Shown here piece by piece: positions 55,801 through 64,000 of a stretch of 64,000 nucleotides of DNA. Where the stretch lies: contig CAWDMC010000028.1 in assembly GCA_963803295.1 (NCBI GenBank), positions 434,001 to 498,000 of the forward strand, in the 5' to 3' direction. The notes under the pieces are model-generated. The model was given only the letters and a program-made list of their open reading frames with translations. It was not told where the DNA came from and did not search any database. How positions within the stretch are numbered: position 1 is the stretch's first letter; the number at the start of each line of letters is the position of its first letter. Made by a program: the position numbers and the translations under genes. The stretch is from CAWDMC01 sp963803295 (GTDB lineage: Bacteria > Acidobacteriota > Terriglobia > UBA7540).

Positions 55801-56470
55801 CGCACCTGCGCGCCAACGCCGCCGAGTACGCGACGGCCCTGGCCGCGGAAGACTCCGGCGTGGTGAGCTACGTGAACGTCCACGCCGCCCGTTTCATCCG
55901 GAGCTCGGGTCGTCGCTGAAGGCCGGATTCGTCGTCACCATCGACTACGGCGACACCACCTGGGGCCTGGTCCAGGGCGCCCGGCGCGGCGAGTTCCCCT
56001 TCCGCGTCTACGGCGAATGGCGGGACTATCTCCCGCGGCCCAACGACCCCTATTCCGCGCCGGGGACGCAGGACATGACGGCGGACGTGAGCTTCACCGA
56101 CCTGGCCCGGGCCGGACGGCAGGCCGGCCTGGAGGTGCTCCACTTCGGCCCCGAAAGGGACGTGACCGGCGACGACCTCTCGCAGCTGCTCCCGGCCGCC
56201 GCCGATTGCGAGCCCGTCGCGATGTTCCTGGGGAATCCGGTGTTCAAGGTGCTGGTCCTCGGAGCTCGGCCAACCGACGTCTTCACGGGCCCGCTCATGT
56301 CGTCCCTGCCCCTTTCGAGCAGAGAGCAGGACGTCCCGAAGACCCGGCGCCCGAGATCTCGAACATCGAGAAGGCCCTCTCCTCCCTCGGACCGGAAGCG
56401 GCGGCCCCGCCTTCGGGCGAGGCAGCAATACGTACTGGAACCAAGCAGGGCACAGCTCCACATTTGTGAG
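55800..56470 (+). pseudogene. MidA-type SAM-dependent methyltransferase, C-terminal fragment
   Basis: High-GC sequence encoding YVNVHAARFI, then KAGFVVTIDYGDTTWGL, YSAPGTQDMTADVSFTDLAR, AGRQAGLEVLHFGPERDV and NPVFKVLVLGARP, the end of MidA/NDUFAF7-type (PF02636) methyltransferases. The N-terminal part is missing and a frame change lies near 55910. GC content and codon use (almost all G/C in third positions) differ sharply from both neighbours. Probably a piece of another genome or a chimeric join. Confidence 0.65.
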
Positions 56471-56964
56471 GGTAAATTTCCCTGCGTGCTGTGTTGGAAA
56501 AGGATTGGGACGGGCTTCTATATAATATTTTCAGCAGCCCTTTAAAAAATATTGAACCGTTCAAACCATTTTATCATAGTTACGATCAATGATCATCAAA
56601 GAATATAAAAGAGGTCTCTTATGTTTTTAAATAAATTATCTATAGAGAAATCCCCTCAAAAAAATATTAATGGGAAAAAGTCGGGCACTAGACTACATGG
56701 AATTGGCAGCAGGGATGCAGATCGCAATGGATGTTCGATTCTTCTGAAGAATTTTTCGTATGATAGATTGGATGATGGAGAAAGTTTTGTCTGCAGAATT
56801 TATATTATGATAACAGGTTAGATTACGAATGAATGATTTCAAATCTCTTAGAAGGCCCGGATAAATTTAATGAAGAGGCATCTAAGACGGCTGCGCTCAG
56901 TAAATCATTAACTAAACCAATTTGCTTTATATAATCTCAAAGATAAAAATCAAAAAATCACTTA
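56471..56964. other. AT-rich gene-free stretch at composition break
   Basis: Composition changes from very GC-rich to AT-rich around 56.5 kb. A 66-residue frame at 56621-56821 has no recognisable feature and I do not call it. No other gene visible. Confidence 0.5.
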
Positions 56965-58980
56965 CTAGTCATTAATTAAAAATACGGATTCCATTACTTT
57001 TACATCAGATAAGGGAAAGAAAATTTTAAATTTATTTTTAGAAAATTCCAATCTCAATTTTTTTTGGATTTTAGCTGTAGTCTCTGCATTTTTACCTGGA
57101 AGAACTATTACAATATGAGGCTTATCTTTTTCATCCAGTTTAAAGAGTAATTCATCTTCGGCGGCACCTTTTCTATTATAGTTTTTTGCTGCTTTATATA
57201 AAAAATTTCCTGACGGTTCCGCAATAAATCCCATCCAATTATCAATATTAATCCAATTGCATGAAATAGTGTTTATTTCAGCTCCGGATCTTTCTTTAAC
57301 AATTTTTGAATTTTCCTTCCACAATATATTTCGTTCCCCACCGGTAAATTGATGATTTTCAACTGCCATTAAATACCACATATTTGAATGAGGACTTACA
57401 TTTTTATTTGGGATTTCAATAAATATTATTGATTCCGAATTACTCTCGACAATTATCTTTGATTTTCTTTCATTGTTATTGGAGAATAGATCTAATTCAG
57501 CCTGAAAACCACCATTTACATTTTTGAAATCTTTTAAAACAGCTCTACCTTCAGCATCAATAAAACTTGATGTATTAGGAGAAGTAAAGAAATTTTGAGA
57601 AATAGATTTACCTTTTAGGGGGTAAACAAGAGCCATTATTTTTGAACCGTAACTTAAGGTAACTAATTCGTTTTGAGTTCGTTGTACTATTAACCCGACA
57701 TCAGGATAGTGAGTAACATGCTCTTTTAACTTAATTCCCGCCTCATATGGGAATCCGGAAATTTGATTTTGAAGGTATGCGAAAGCTATTCGTCTCGCCT
57801 CAACAGCCTCTCTATAAAATCCGTTTGGACAACTTTCACCGACAAATCGCCCATCGCCATTAATAGCTTGACGTTTTAGAATATTATGCGATAATTTTAT
57901 TTGAGCCCATTGCGCTTCCGGTTCGCGAAAATTAGTAGCTATCCATGCAAGATATGAAACGTGTTCAAAACAATGCAAAGACCAGTCAAGCCCGGAAGGA
58001 TACGCTAGTTCTCCTGTATCAAGTAATATATTTTTAATAAAATTCCAAACTTTAAGAACATTATATTCGGCAAATGTGCGAATTTCTTTGGCAACTTCGG
58101 GATTTAACATTTGTGCGATAAGGTAAGAATCCCCCTTTGACATCCCGGCTACCGCCTGATATAAAGGATGATAAAAACCATGATTCTCCATAGCATAACT
58201 TGGGTAAAGGGTCTGTGTTTTTATCCAATTTTTTAAAGGTCCGGTTGAATCTATTGGAACGGTATAAGTGTTTGCCAAATAAAATTTTGCTGCTTTCAAC
58301 CATTCTTTCGCTCTAAAATCATCCGGCATCCACGATGCCGCTAATGTTACTATATTTGTGTCCCAAGCATTTTCTTCACCTTTTGAATCTTTGATATATC
58401 CTGACGCAGGAGGAATATTTGCTAAAATATCGGCTTCAAAAGCAACAACACGTTTACAGCTTTCAACAACTTTCGGATCAAGCTTATCTTCTATTAACGC
58501 CGCGGCAAACCCCATAGAAGCTGCCCATAGTGGACTTTGCCATGCGTGAGGATCAAACTTCTTTATGCCGGGGAAAACACCCCACTTTTTTCCATCCACT
58601 GTTAGAGAAGAGTCTGGCCCGCTGACGTGCGTTTCAGCGGTATATCGTAAAGCCGCTTCTACTTTTTTTAGTCTATTTTTATATTCAGGCGCATTAGGGA
58701 ATTCACATATTAAAACGGAATAAGCTAAAGCGATTCCGCAGTTTCCTCTGATACCTCCGTTTCCTTTGCTGGCACCATCTCCAAAATATCCCGTTCCAAT
58801 AATTCCGGGATAATCTTTCCATACAGATTCAGCCCATGGTTCAAAATTCAATAAGGCTTTCAAATAATCTGCCGCTGGCCCAGATTTTGGCTCTGCATAA
58901 ATATTATGTGCGTTTAATAATATTGTTAAAAATATTATTCTAACCCAACTTGAGATAATCCATTTTATTAAAATTTTCAT
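56965..58980 (-). CDS. Large exported (alpha/alpha)6-type protein, PUL-associated, unknown activity
   Basis: 671 residues. Signal peptide WVRIIFLTILLNAHNIYA. The first ~430 residues are helical with repeating toroid-like motifs (AWQSPLWAASMGFAAALI, NAWDTNIVTLAASWMPDDFR, SYAMENHGFYHPLYQAVAGM, GELAYPSGLDWSLHCFEHVS), then a strand-rich ~240-residue domain. The layout (toroid plus beta-sandwich) resembles polysaccharide lyases or heparinase-like enzymes, but I recognise no family. It neighbours GH28 and GH105 genes, so a role in pectin breakdown is likely. AT-rich, Bacteroidota-like. Confidence 0.7.
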   Translation of the reverse strand: MKILIKWIISSWVRIIFLTILLNAHNIYAEPKSGPAADYLKALLNFEPWAESVWKDYPGIIGTGYFGDGASKGNGGIRGNCGIALAYSVLICEFPNAPEYKNRLKKVEAALRYTAETHVSGPDSSLTVDGKKWGVFPGIKKFDPHAWQSPLWAASMGFAAALIEDKLDPKVVESCKRVVAFEADILANIPPASGYIKDSKGEENAWDTNIVTLAASWMPDDFRAKEWLKAAKFYLANTYTVPIDSTGPLKNWIKTQTLYPSYAMENHGFYHPLYQAVAGMSKGDSYLIAQMLNPEVAKEIRTFAEYNVLKVWNFIKNILLDTGELAYPSGLDWSLHCFEHVSYLAWIATNFREPEAQWAQIKLSHNILKRQAINGDGRFVGESCPNGFYREAVEARRIAFAYLQNQISGFPYEAGIKLKEHVTHYPDVGLIVQRTQNELVTLSYGSKIMALVYPLKGKSISQNFFTSPNTSSFIDAEGRAVLKDFKNVNGGFQAELDLFSNNNERKSKIIVESNSESIIFIEIPNKNVSPHSNMWYLMAVENHQFTGGERNILWKENSKIVKERSGAEINTISCNWINIDNWMGFIAEPSGNFLYKAAKNYNRKGAAEDELLFKLDEKDKPHIVIVLPGKNAETTAKIQKKLRLEFSKNKFKIFFPLSDVKVMESVFLIND

Positions 58981-59359
58981 ACGAACAGTTTTTACTAAAA
59001 ATTTTATAGAAGTAAACGTTATGATAATTAATTTTGCTCAAAATATATAACCGATAAAAATATTTGTCTAAGCTTTTATCACTCCCTATTGAAAAAAAGA
59101 ATACATAACCAGCATCATATTTACTTTCTTGTACAAACGGGAAAAGAATAATTAGGATAGAAATTAGAGAAGTAAAAAATATTTCAACTTTATATTTTTG
59201 CAAGTTAGGGTAATATGTTTTATGGTAACTTCAATTTATTATAAAATATTTTTGCTTTCAAATTTCAAAAGAAATTAATAACCTATCAAAATGTACTTAC
59301 CTATTATCTTTTTTGAATTATGTATTCAGTAATACATTCAAGTTTTTCATTTTATTTTA
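58981..59359. other. AT-rich spacer
   Basis: A frame at 58940-59203 (minus) would encode a hydrophobic peptide, but it overlaps the start of the large exported protein and has no good start signal; I do not call it. Otherwise nothing seen up to the terminator. Confidence 0.5.
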
Positions 59360-59395
59360 AAATAAAAAAGACCCAAAACATACATTTTAGGTCTT
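59360..59395 (-). terminator. Rho-independent terminator of the GH105 operon
   Basis: On the minus strand: AAGACC and GGTCTT flanking an A/T-rich loop with inner AAAA/TTTT pairing, then TTTTTATT. 170 bases after the GH105 stop. Confidence 0.75.
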
Positions 59396-59566
59396 CTTAG
59401 CAGCGGGGGCAGGAAACAATAACTACAGAATAGCTTTAGCAATTCCTTATTATAAACCGATAGGAGTGTTTATAATTGCAGCTAAACATTAAGCAATTCA
59501 CTATCTTTTGGGCGAATAACTTGATAAGGTTGGCTACAAAACGAAAATAAAAACAAGAACAAAATT

Positions 59567-60817
59567 TTACTGCATTTGATTTCCTGCTTCTTTTAGTTTG
59601 ATCACCTCTATACCTGCATCAATCACTGCACCAAGGCCATGTTTTTCTTCCAACCTTGCCGGGCGTTCATAATAGAATACTAAATTATCTTCAATGCCGG
59701 TACCAACACAAATATCCTTCACCTGTCCATCGAGCTGAATTTTATTTTCTCTTAAACCTTCCCAGCCTTTAATTGCGATGGAACCGTAGCGTGCATCAAT
59801 CCATCTCTGGTTTACGGCTCTTGCGATAGAATAAATAAACATAGCGGAGCAGGAAGTTTCGAGATAAGAATCATTTTTGTCAAGTATCTGGTACCATAAA
59901 CCATCCGCACTTTGATATTTTGCAATGCCTAAAATTTGCTTCTCCAAATCCTTTATTATATCTTCTCTTCCGGGATAGTTTTCGGGTAAAAAGTTTAACA
60001 GATGCACCTTTGCCATCATAATCCACCCATTGCATCTGCCCCAATGTGCTACACCATTTTGTTTTAGATCGGTGTAGTAACAATGGTAATAAATATCTTC
60101 TTTTTCATCCCAGAGATATTTAGAAAAATTTTTTATCTGCAGGATTGCATCATCCCAATATTTTTTATCACCGGTTAATTTACCTACTCTTGCCAGAAAA
60201 GGAACACTCATATATAAATCATCAGCCCATAATGTCATTTCATGAGGAAATTTTCGTACTAAAGTTCCATCCGCTAAACGCATACGTTCTTCCGTAATAT
60301 GCTTTGCGGCTTTCTCTATATATTCCTTATAATCATCACGTTTGACTGAATTGTAAACATCGATCATGCTTGCGCCCATAGCACCGAAATCATCTAACTC
60401 ATCCATTGTCCACAGCTGTCCCAAAGGATAAAGATAATGGGGACCATCTTTCTCCTTGTTGTACCTCTTCTGAAAATATTTGTAATTATCCATTCCAAAA
60501 GCAACCTGAGCAGCCGCGTAATTGGAATATTTCTTATCACCTAGAAAATTTGATAAATCAATTAATGCCATGTTTAATACGCCGTCGGTATAATGCCATT
60601 CACCGAACGGACTGGAAAATGTTACTTTTGCGCCTTCGGGAATTTCACTTGTAGATTTATAAATCTTCCCGGTGTTAATATCTTTGAAACTCAAAGTACC
60701 GTGCTCAAGAATATAATCCGCAACTCTCCTTACAACAAGCTCGTCAACATTGACGTTTTGTGAATATGTAATTGCAGTCAAAAAAAAGACTACTATGAAA
60801 ATTACGATTTGTTTCAC
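59567..60817 (-). CDS. GH105 unsaturated rhamnogalacturonyl hydrolase
   Basis: About 416 residues. It removes unsaturated galacturonic acid from pectin fragments left by lyases (YteR/YesR type). Signal peptide QIVIFIVVFFLTAITYS; catalytic toroid with GEWHYTDGVLNMALIDLSNF, QLWTMDELDDFGAMGASM (catalytic Asp region), EMTLWADDLYMSVPFLARVG, VAHWGRCNGWIMMA. GTG 60817 has AGGAG 8 bases upstream. In line with CBM/PKD and GH28 genes, all leftward, ending at a terminator. Confidence 0.88.
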   Translation of the reverse strand: MKQIVIFIVVFFLTAITYSQNVNVDELVVRRVADYILEHGTLSFKDINTGKIYKSTSEIPEGAKVTFSSPFGEWHYTDGVLNMALIDLSNFLGDKKYSNYAAAQVAFGMDNYKYFQKRYNKEKDGPHYLYPLGQLWTMDELDDFGAMGASMIDVYNSVKRDDYKEYIEKAAKHITEERMRLADGTLVRKFPHEMTLWADDLYMSVPFLARVGKLTGDKKYWDDAILQIKNFSKYLWDEKEDIYYHCYYTDLKQNGVAHWGRCNGWIMMAKVHLLNFLPENYPGREDIIKDLEKQILGIAKYQSADGLWYQILDKNDSYLETSCSAMFIYSIARAVNQRWIDARYGSIAIKGWEGLRENKIQLDGQVKDICVGTGIEDNLVFYYERPARLEEKHGLGAVIDAGIEVIKLKEAGNQMQ

Positions 60818-60934
60818 TGCTTTTACTCCTTTTGTTTTTTGATATAGTGTTGAGTCATTCATACTTTCGTTTCAACCATTCTTTTGGAATAGGTATAATA
60901 CAAATATTCATAGATTTTCCGTTTATTTCATTAT

Positions 60935-62008
60935 CTATTTCACGGCTACATCCCAAACTTTAGAACGACGCGATTTTCCGGCTGGACCTTCCACCCAAAG
61001 CACGACAACATATTTTCCGGCATTTTTGTATTGATGGATCGGATTTTGTTCTTCGGAAACGGTTCCGTCGCCAAAATCCCATTTCCAGAAATTAATCCTC
61101 CCTTCCGACTGATCTATAAAAGCCACCATGCGTCTGTTCATATCGATTATCTTAAACGACCAGTCAGCTTCGATTGGTTTTTTAAAATTATCTTCCAGGG
61201 GCATTAGTTTAAATGGCAAAAGATATGAAGCATTTCCATACATGGTGTGCTCTTTGGAGAGGTTCCAAAAACCATTATTGCTTTTGCTGTTTACATCGTC
61301 GTAATCAATAATTGCCCAGCACAAACCAACATTTTTGTTTTCAGTCAGAATAGACTTCACCGCACGCGACGGATTATTACCTGCATAATCGAACGGCGTG
61401 ATCCAAAACTCCAGAATCAATTTTCCGGATTCCCCCGGTTTGAAATTGTATTTACAAGCCGAGTTGGCATAAGGTAATTCCTTAATCCACGGCTCACTGC
61501 CCCATACTAATGTCCAATCTTTTCCTTCTGCTGGGGTGAAAATGTGATAATTCTGGGCTTGTACACCATGAAAAGAAAAATATGCATCCATAATGTCCAA
61601 ATCTTTATTGGGATGAAAACGGTCAATAAACGGTCCGCCCGATTGATCGCCATCCACCACCAGTTCGAAGGTATCGTTATGCAGATCGGGCATTGAGAAA
61701 TCCCAGTAGTCATCGTAGGCTTCATATAGAAAATACAAGCGATTCATACCTTTAACCCAGCCTACTTTCACTTTTACATCAAGATTTTCAGAATCGGCTT
61801 TCTCGTGTTTGCGGCTGTCGTCCCACAGCTGATCCATACCAACTGTAAAACTATCGGGGACAATATTCCAATCATCGTCATTTCCATCAATCCGCGGAAT
61901 TTGATCGGCGGGAAATTGAAAGATTTTGTAACTGCGCTTATCCTGTGCCCAGGAATTCTGAATTAGAAAGAGTAAGACGATAATATAAACAACTTGCTTA
62001 ACTTTCAT
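60935..62008 (-). CDS. Exported protein with CBM9-like and PKD domains
   Basis: 357 residues. Signal peptide VVYIIVLLFLIQNSWA. The N-terminal ~230 residues form a DOMON/CBM9-like carbohydrate-binding domain (IPRIDGNDDDWNIVPDSFTV, then VKVGWVKGMNRLYFLYEAYD). The C-terminal ~85 residues form a PKD domain with WKWDFGDGTVSEEQNPIHQY. No catalytic motif. It probably binds pectic or plant-wall sugar at the cell surface and is an accessory of the GH28/GH105 set. Confidence 0.82.
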   Translation of the reverse strand: MKVKQVVYIIVLLFLIQNSWAQDKRSYKIFQFPADQIPRIDGNDDDWNIVPDSFTVGMDQLWDDSRKHEKADSENLDVKVKVGWVKGMNRLYFLYEAYDDYWDFSMPDLHNDTFELVVDGDQSGGPFIDRFHPNKDLDIMDAYFSFHGVQAQNYHIFTPAEGKDWTLVWGSEPWIKELPYANSACKYNFKPGESGKLILEFWITPFDYAGNNPSRAVKSILTENKNVGLCWAIIDYDDVNSKSNNGFWNLSKEHTMYGNASYLLPFKLMPLEDNFKKPIEADWSFKIIDMNRRMVAFIDQSEGRINFWKWDFGDGTVSEEQNPIHQYKNAGKYVVVLWVEGPAGKSRRSKVWDVAVK

Positions 62009-62076
62009 TTTATTTTTCCATTTTCAGTTGCAAGGCAGTATAATTGATTTCAAAAATTTTACGCCAGAATCAAAAC

Positions 62077-63510
62077 TTAGTTTTCGTTTACAACAACAGC
62101 TTGATCACGATCGGGATGAGCAGCCTCACCTTTGAAACCCTCAATTTTCAGTTCGGTGACATCATGCGCTTGAATGGCATGGGTAAAATAATCTGGGACA
62201 TTATCTCCCCAATTTATACTGCAACTCTTCAATAACACCTGATCGCAGAAACGAATATAAATTCCAGGGTTATCGTGCGGTTCAATATCTTGATAGATCT
62301 TAGTTGGGCGATTATCAAAAAGATTACCTGGATAATTTGTCCATCTATTCAGGGTAACATTCACATTCTCAAAACGGACATTGCTGATCCGGCTTTCTTT
62401 AGTACCGTTGATCCGAACACTGTTTTCAGATGTTCCCGTAACATTTTCAACTAAAATATTATGAATGGTTCCAATTTTGGTATCTGAGCTCCTGGGAATA
62501 GCCGTAAAGGAAATAGCTTCTCCCCGTCCCCACCATGGTGCAGAATGGTAACGGGACTTAAACGTAATATCACGAAATACAACATTATAAACATCGCCTT
62601 CATCGCGAAGCTGGATTGTCAAACCCCGGCAGCTCGTTTTGATTGTGCAGCGTTCGAACACTACATTGTAAATATCCTGTGTGGTTTCGGTACCAATCTT
62701 CACTCCCGAATCCTGCGTTTCCAATATACAGTCGTGTACATTAATATTAGCTGATGAACCATAATCTTCTGTCTGTCTGGTTGCTTTCACTACAATAGCA
62801 TCATCACCGCAGCTGATTTCACAATTTTGTATCTCGACATTCCGGCAATGATCCGGATCGATACCATCGCAATTAGGCACATCCAGATCGTTGTGAATCT
62901 TGATACCGTCTATTAAAACATTTTCGCATCCCAGCATGTGCAAACTCCACAGAGGTGATTTTTTGATAGTGATATTTAAAATCTTCAAATCAGTGCATTT
63001 TGTGAGAATGAATAATTTGGGGCGCCACTTTTTAGGTATCCACCATTCGTTAGTTGAGTCATAATGCGTCATAAATTCCATCGCCCTGCCATTGATGCTT
63101 CCAGTTCCGGAAATAGTCAACTGATTGGCTCCATTGGCAATAACAGCAGCTTCCCCTGAGTAATCTTCCTGATTAGTGCTGACCGATAATTCAGCATCAC
63201 CCTGCAAATGAAAATCAATTCCGCTTTTGAGTACCAATGTCCCGATCAAATAATGATGCCCGGCAGGTACTAAAACCTGTGCTCCATTGCCTGTTTTGGC
63301 AGCTTCATCTATAGCTTTTTGAATAGCATCGGTATCCAGTGTTTTACCGTCGCCAGCAGCACCATATTTCAACACATTGAACACAGGAACGGGGGGCTGG
63401 TTTTCATGCCCCATTAAAAAGGATGGGGTCAAAACTAATAAACCAGCCATAAGTACTGTCCATTTTTTTACTGAGTTAAGATTTTGTTGAATGATTATTT
63501 TTATTTTCAA
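62077..63510 (-). CDS. GH28 polygalacturonase
   Basis: 477 residues. Signal-type N-terminus (WTVLMAGLLVLTPSFLMG), then the beta-helix: FNVLKYGAAGDGKTLDTDAI, NCDGIDPDHC and CGDDAIVVKA (three catalytic Asp), SGVKIGTETTQDIYNV. Cleaves polygalacturonan; acts with GH105 on pectin. First gene of the leftward cluster. AT-rich like its neighbours and unlike the GH28 at 46.7 kb, to which it is only distantly similar. Confidence 0.9.
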   Translation of the reverse strand: MKIKIIIQQNLNSVKKWTVLMAGLLVLTPSFLMGHENQPPVPVFNVLKYGAAGDGKTLDTDAIQKAIDEAAKTGNGAQVLVPAGHHYLIGTLVLKSGIDFHLQGDAELSVSTNQEDYSGEAAVIANGANQLTISGTGSINGRAMEFMTHYDSTNEWWIPKKWRPKLFILTKCTDLKILNITIKKSPLWSLHMLGCENVLIDGIKIHNDLDVPNCDGIDPDHCRNVEIQNCEISCGDDAIVVKATRQTEDYGSSANINVHDCILETQDSGVKIGTETTQDIYNVVFERCTIKTSCRGLTIQLRDEGDVYNVVFRDITFKSRYHSAPWWGRGEAISFTAIPRSSDTKIGTIHNILVENVTGTSENSVRINGTKESRISNVRFENVNVTLNRWTNYPGNLFDNRPTKIYQDIEPHDNPGIYIRFCDQVLLKSCSINWGDNVPDYFTHAIQAHDVTELKIEGFKGEAAHPDRDQAVVVNEN

Positions 63511-63789
63511 AATTATTTATTCCAATCATTAAACTTTAAAAATACTAGTTTATTAGATTTTGGGTTATACGTCTTTTGTTTTTCTTAAACTTTCATCCCA
63601 AAATTAATCAACATTAACTATTCATAAAAAGCCATATAAGCCAATAATTTTTGCTTATTCCCCTTGGCATATTAGCCACATCCTCGATAGCGCAAAATAT
63701 TAAAACCTGCGTCCAGGCTTCCTTCTTGGAGTATAGCAAAGTCCTGCCTGCACTATAGCGGATTTACTGATATTCGGCCATGAGAGTTA

Positions 63790-63984
63790 TTATTTCATCT
63801 CGTTTATATGCTCCTGCATGTAAATGGGAGGTGTGGCGCCATCGTCTTGGTCCTCAGCTGCGTGCGATGGTCCTGGTGGGATGATCGTGTCCTTGGCCTC
63901 CTGTGCAGCTTCGGCAACGGTCGCTGGAATCCGGCGAGGCTTTTTTTTCATCATCGCCCTGTCGGCTGGAGTTGCCTTGGCCAT
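63790..63984 (-). CDS. Small Lys/Ala-rich hypothetical protein (64 aa)
   Basis: MAKATPADRAMMKKKPRRIP, then ATVAEAAQEAKDTIIPPGPS, ending HINEMK. A GAGG lies 3 bases before the ATG. Base composition is clearly more GC-rich than the cluster at 57-63.5 kb, so it may lie past another join. No family recognised. 63511-63789 shows no gene. Confidence 0.35.
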   Translation of the reverse strand: MAKATPADRAMMKKKPRRIPATVAEAAQEAKDTIIPPGPSHAAEDQDDGATPPIYMQEHINEMK

Positions 63985-64000
63985 AACCTCAGTGCGCTCA

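Noticed and set aside
56621..56821. 66-codon plus-strand frame in AT-rich DNA
   Set aside because: No ribosome site, no family, and located at a composition break; chance frame or fragment.
58940..59203. Hydrophobic 87-codon minus-strand frame
   Set aside because: Overlaps the start of the large exported protein gene and AT-rich DNA easily gives hydrophobic frames.

Overview
The first ~55.8 kb look like one moderately GC-rich soil bacterium, most likely an acidobacterium. Support for this is a PSCyt1/DUF1549/DUF1553 protein paired with a DUF1501 protein, an NtrC-type two-component pair, several secreted proteins of unknown function, and a LacI regulator beside sugar-degradation genes. Composition then changes abruptly twice. 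About 55.8-56.5 kb is very GC-rich and holds a methyltransferase fragment. About 56.5-63.6 kb is AT-rich and carries a pectin-degradation cluster of Bacteroidota/Ignavibacteria type. The last ~300 bases return to a higher GC. These breaks suggest either a composite metagenomic contig or recent transfer, and I cannot tell which from the sequence alone.

Layout. 0-6 kb: decayed MFS transporter, IS110 remnant, intact LacI regulator, broken DUF2961 gene, small unknown genes, a membrane protein with a zinc-binding tail. 6.1 kb: tRNA-Lys. 6.5-12.4 kb (minus): a formate dehydrogenase operon. The catalytic gene reads through an in-frame TGA (selenocysteine) followed by a textbook SECIS hairpin, and the Fe-S N-terminal domain normally fused to it lies in a separate gene beyond a NuoE-NuoF fusion and before fdhD. 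12.5-17.2 kb: DUF1501 and cytochrome-type DUF1549/DUF1553 pair. 17.8-31 kb: exported rubrerythrin, DUF2231 protein, degenerate receiver, IS630 copy, NtrC-type regulator plus histidine kinase, exported helical protein, ECF sigma factor, HPF-type ribosome factor and other envelope proteins. Two genes here share identical upstream architecture (a TTGGAC/GTCCAA dyad about 110 bp before a sigma-54-like promoter), suggesting a local regulon of the neighbouring sigma-54 activator.

31-46 kb: VgrG fragments, broken GH51 and GH39 genes, acyl-CoA synthetase, tRNA-Leu, VOC, SDR, erythromycin-esterase-like, amidohydrolase, glutaryl-CoA dehydrogenase and SEC-C genes, plus remnants of an S41 peptidase and a flavin oxidase. 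46-52 kb: LexA-like DNA-binding protein, GH28 enzyme, a six-fold repeat phasin-like protein with its own promoter and palindrome, a TIM-barrel isomerase and DinB. 52.2-55.0 kb: an AAA ATPase plus a TOPRIM-like gene (a defence-type pair) between two direct copies of a 147-bp element with terminal inverted repeats. 55.2-56.5 kb: broken PhyH gene joined to a MidA-type methyltransferase fragment. 56.9-63.5 kb: GH28, CBM9/PKD, GH105 and a large exported protein, all on the minus strand.

An unusually large share of genes are pseudogenes (MFS, IS110, DUF2961, SigJ-type sigma factor, GH51, GH39, S41, flavin oxidase, PhyH and others), while several very long genes are intact. This fits real decay of a carbohydrate-use repertoire better than uniform sequencing error.
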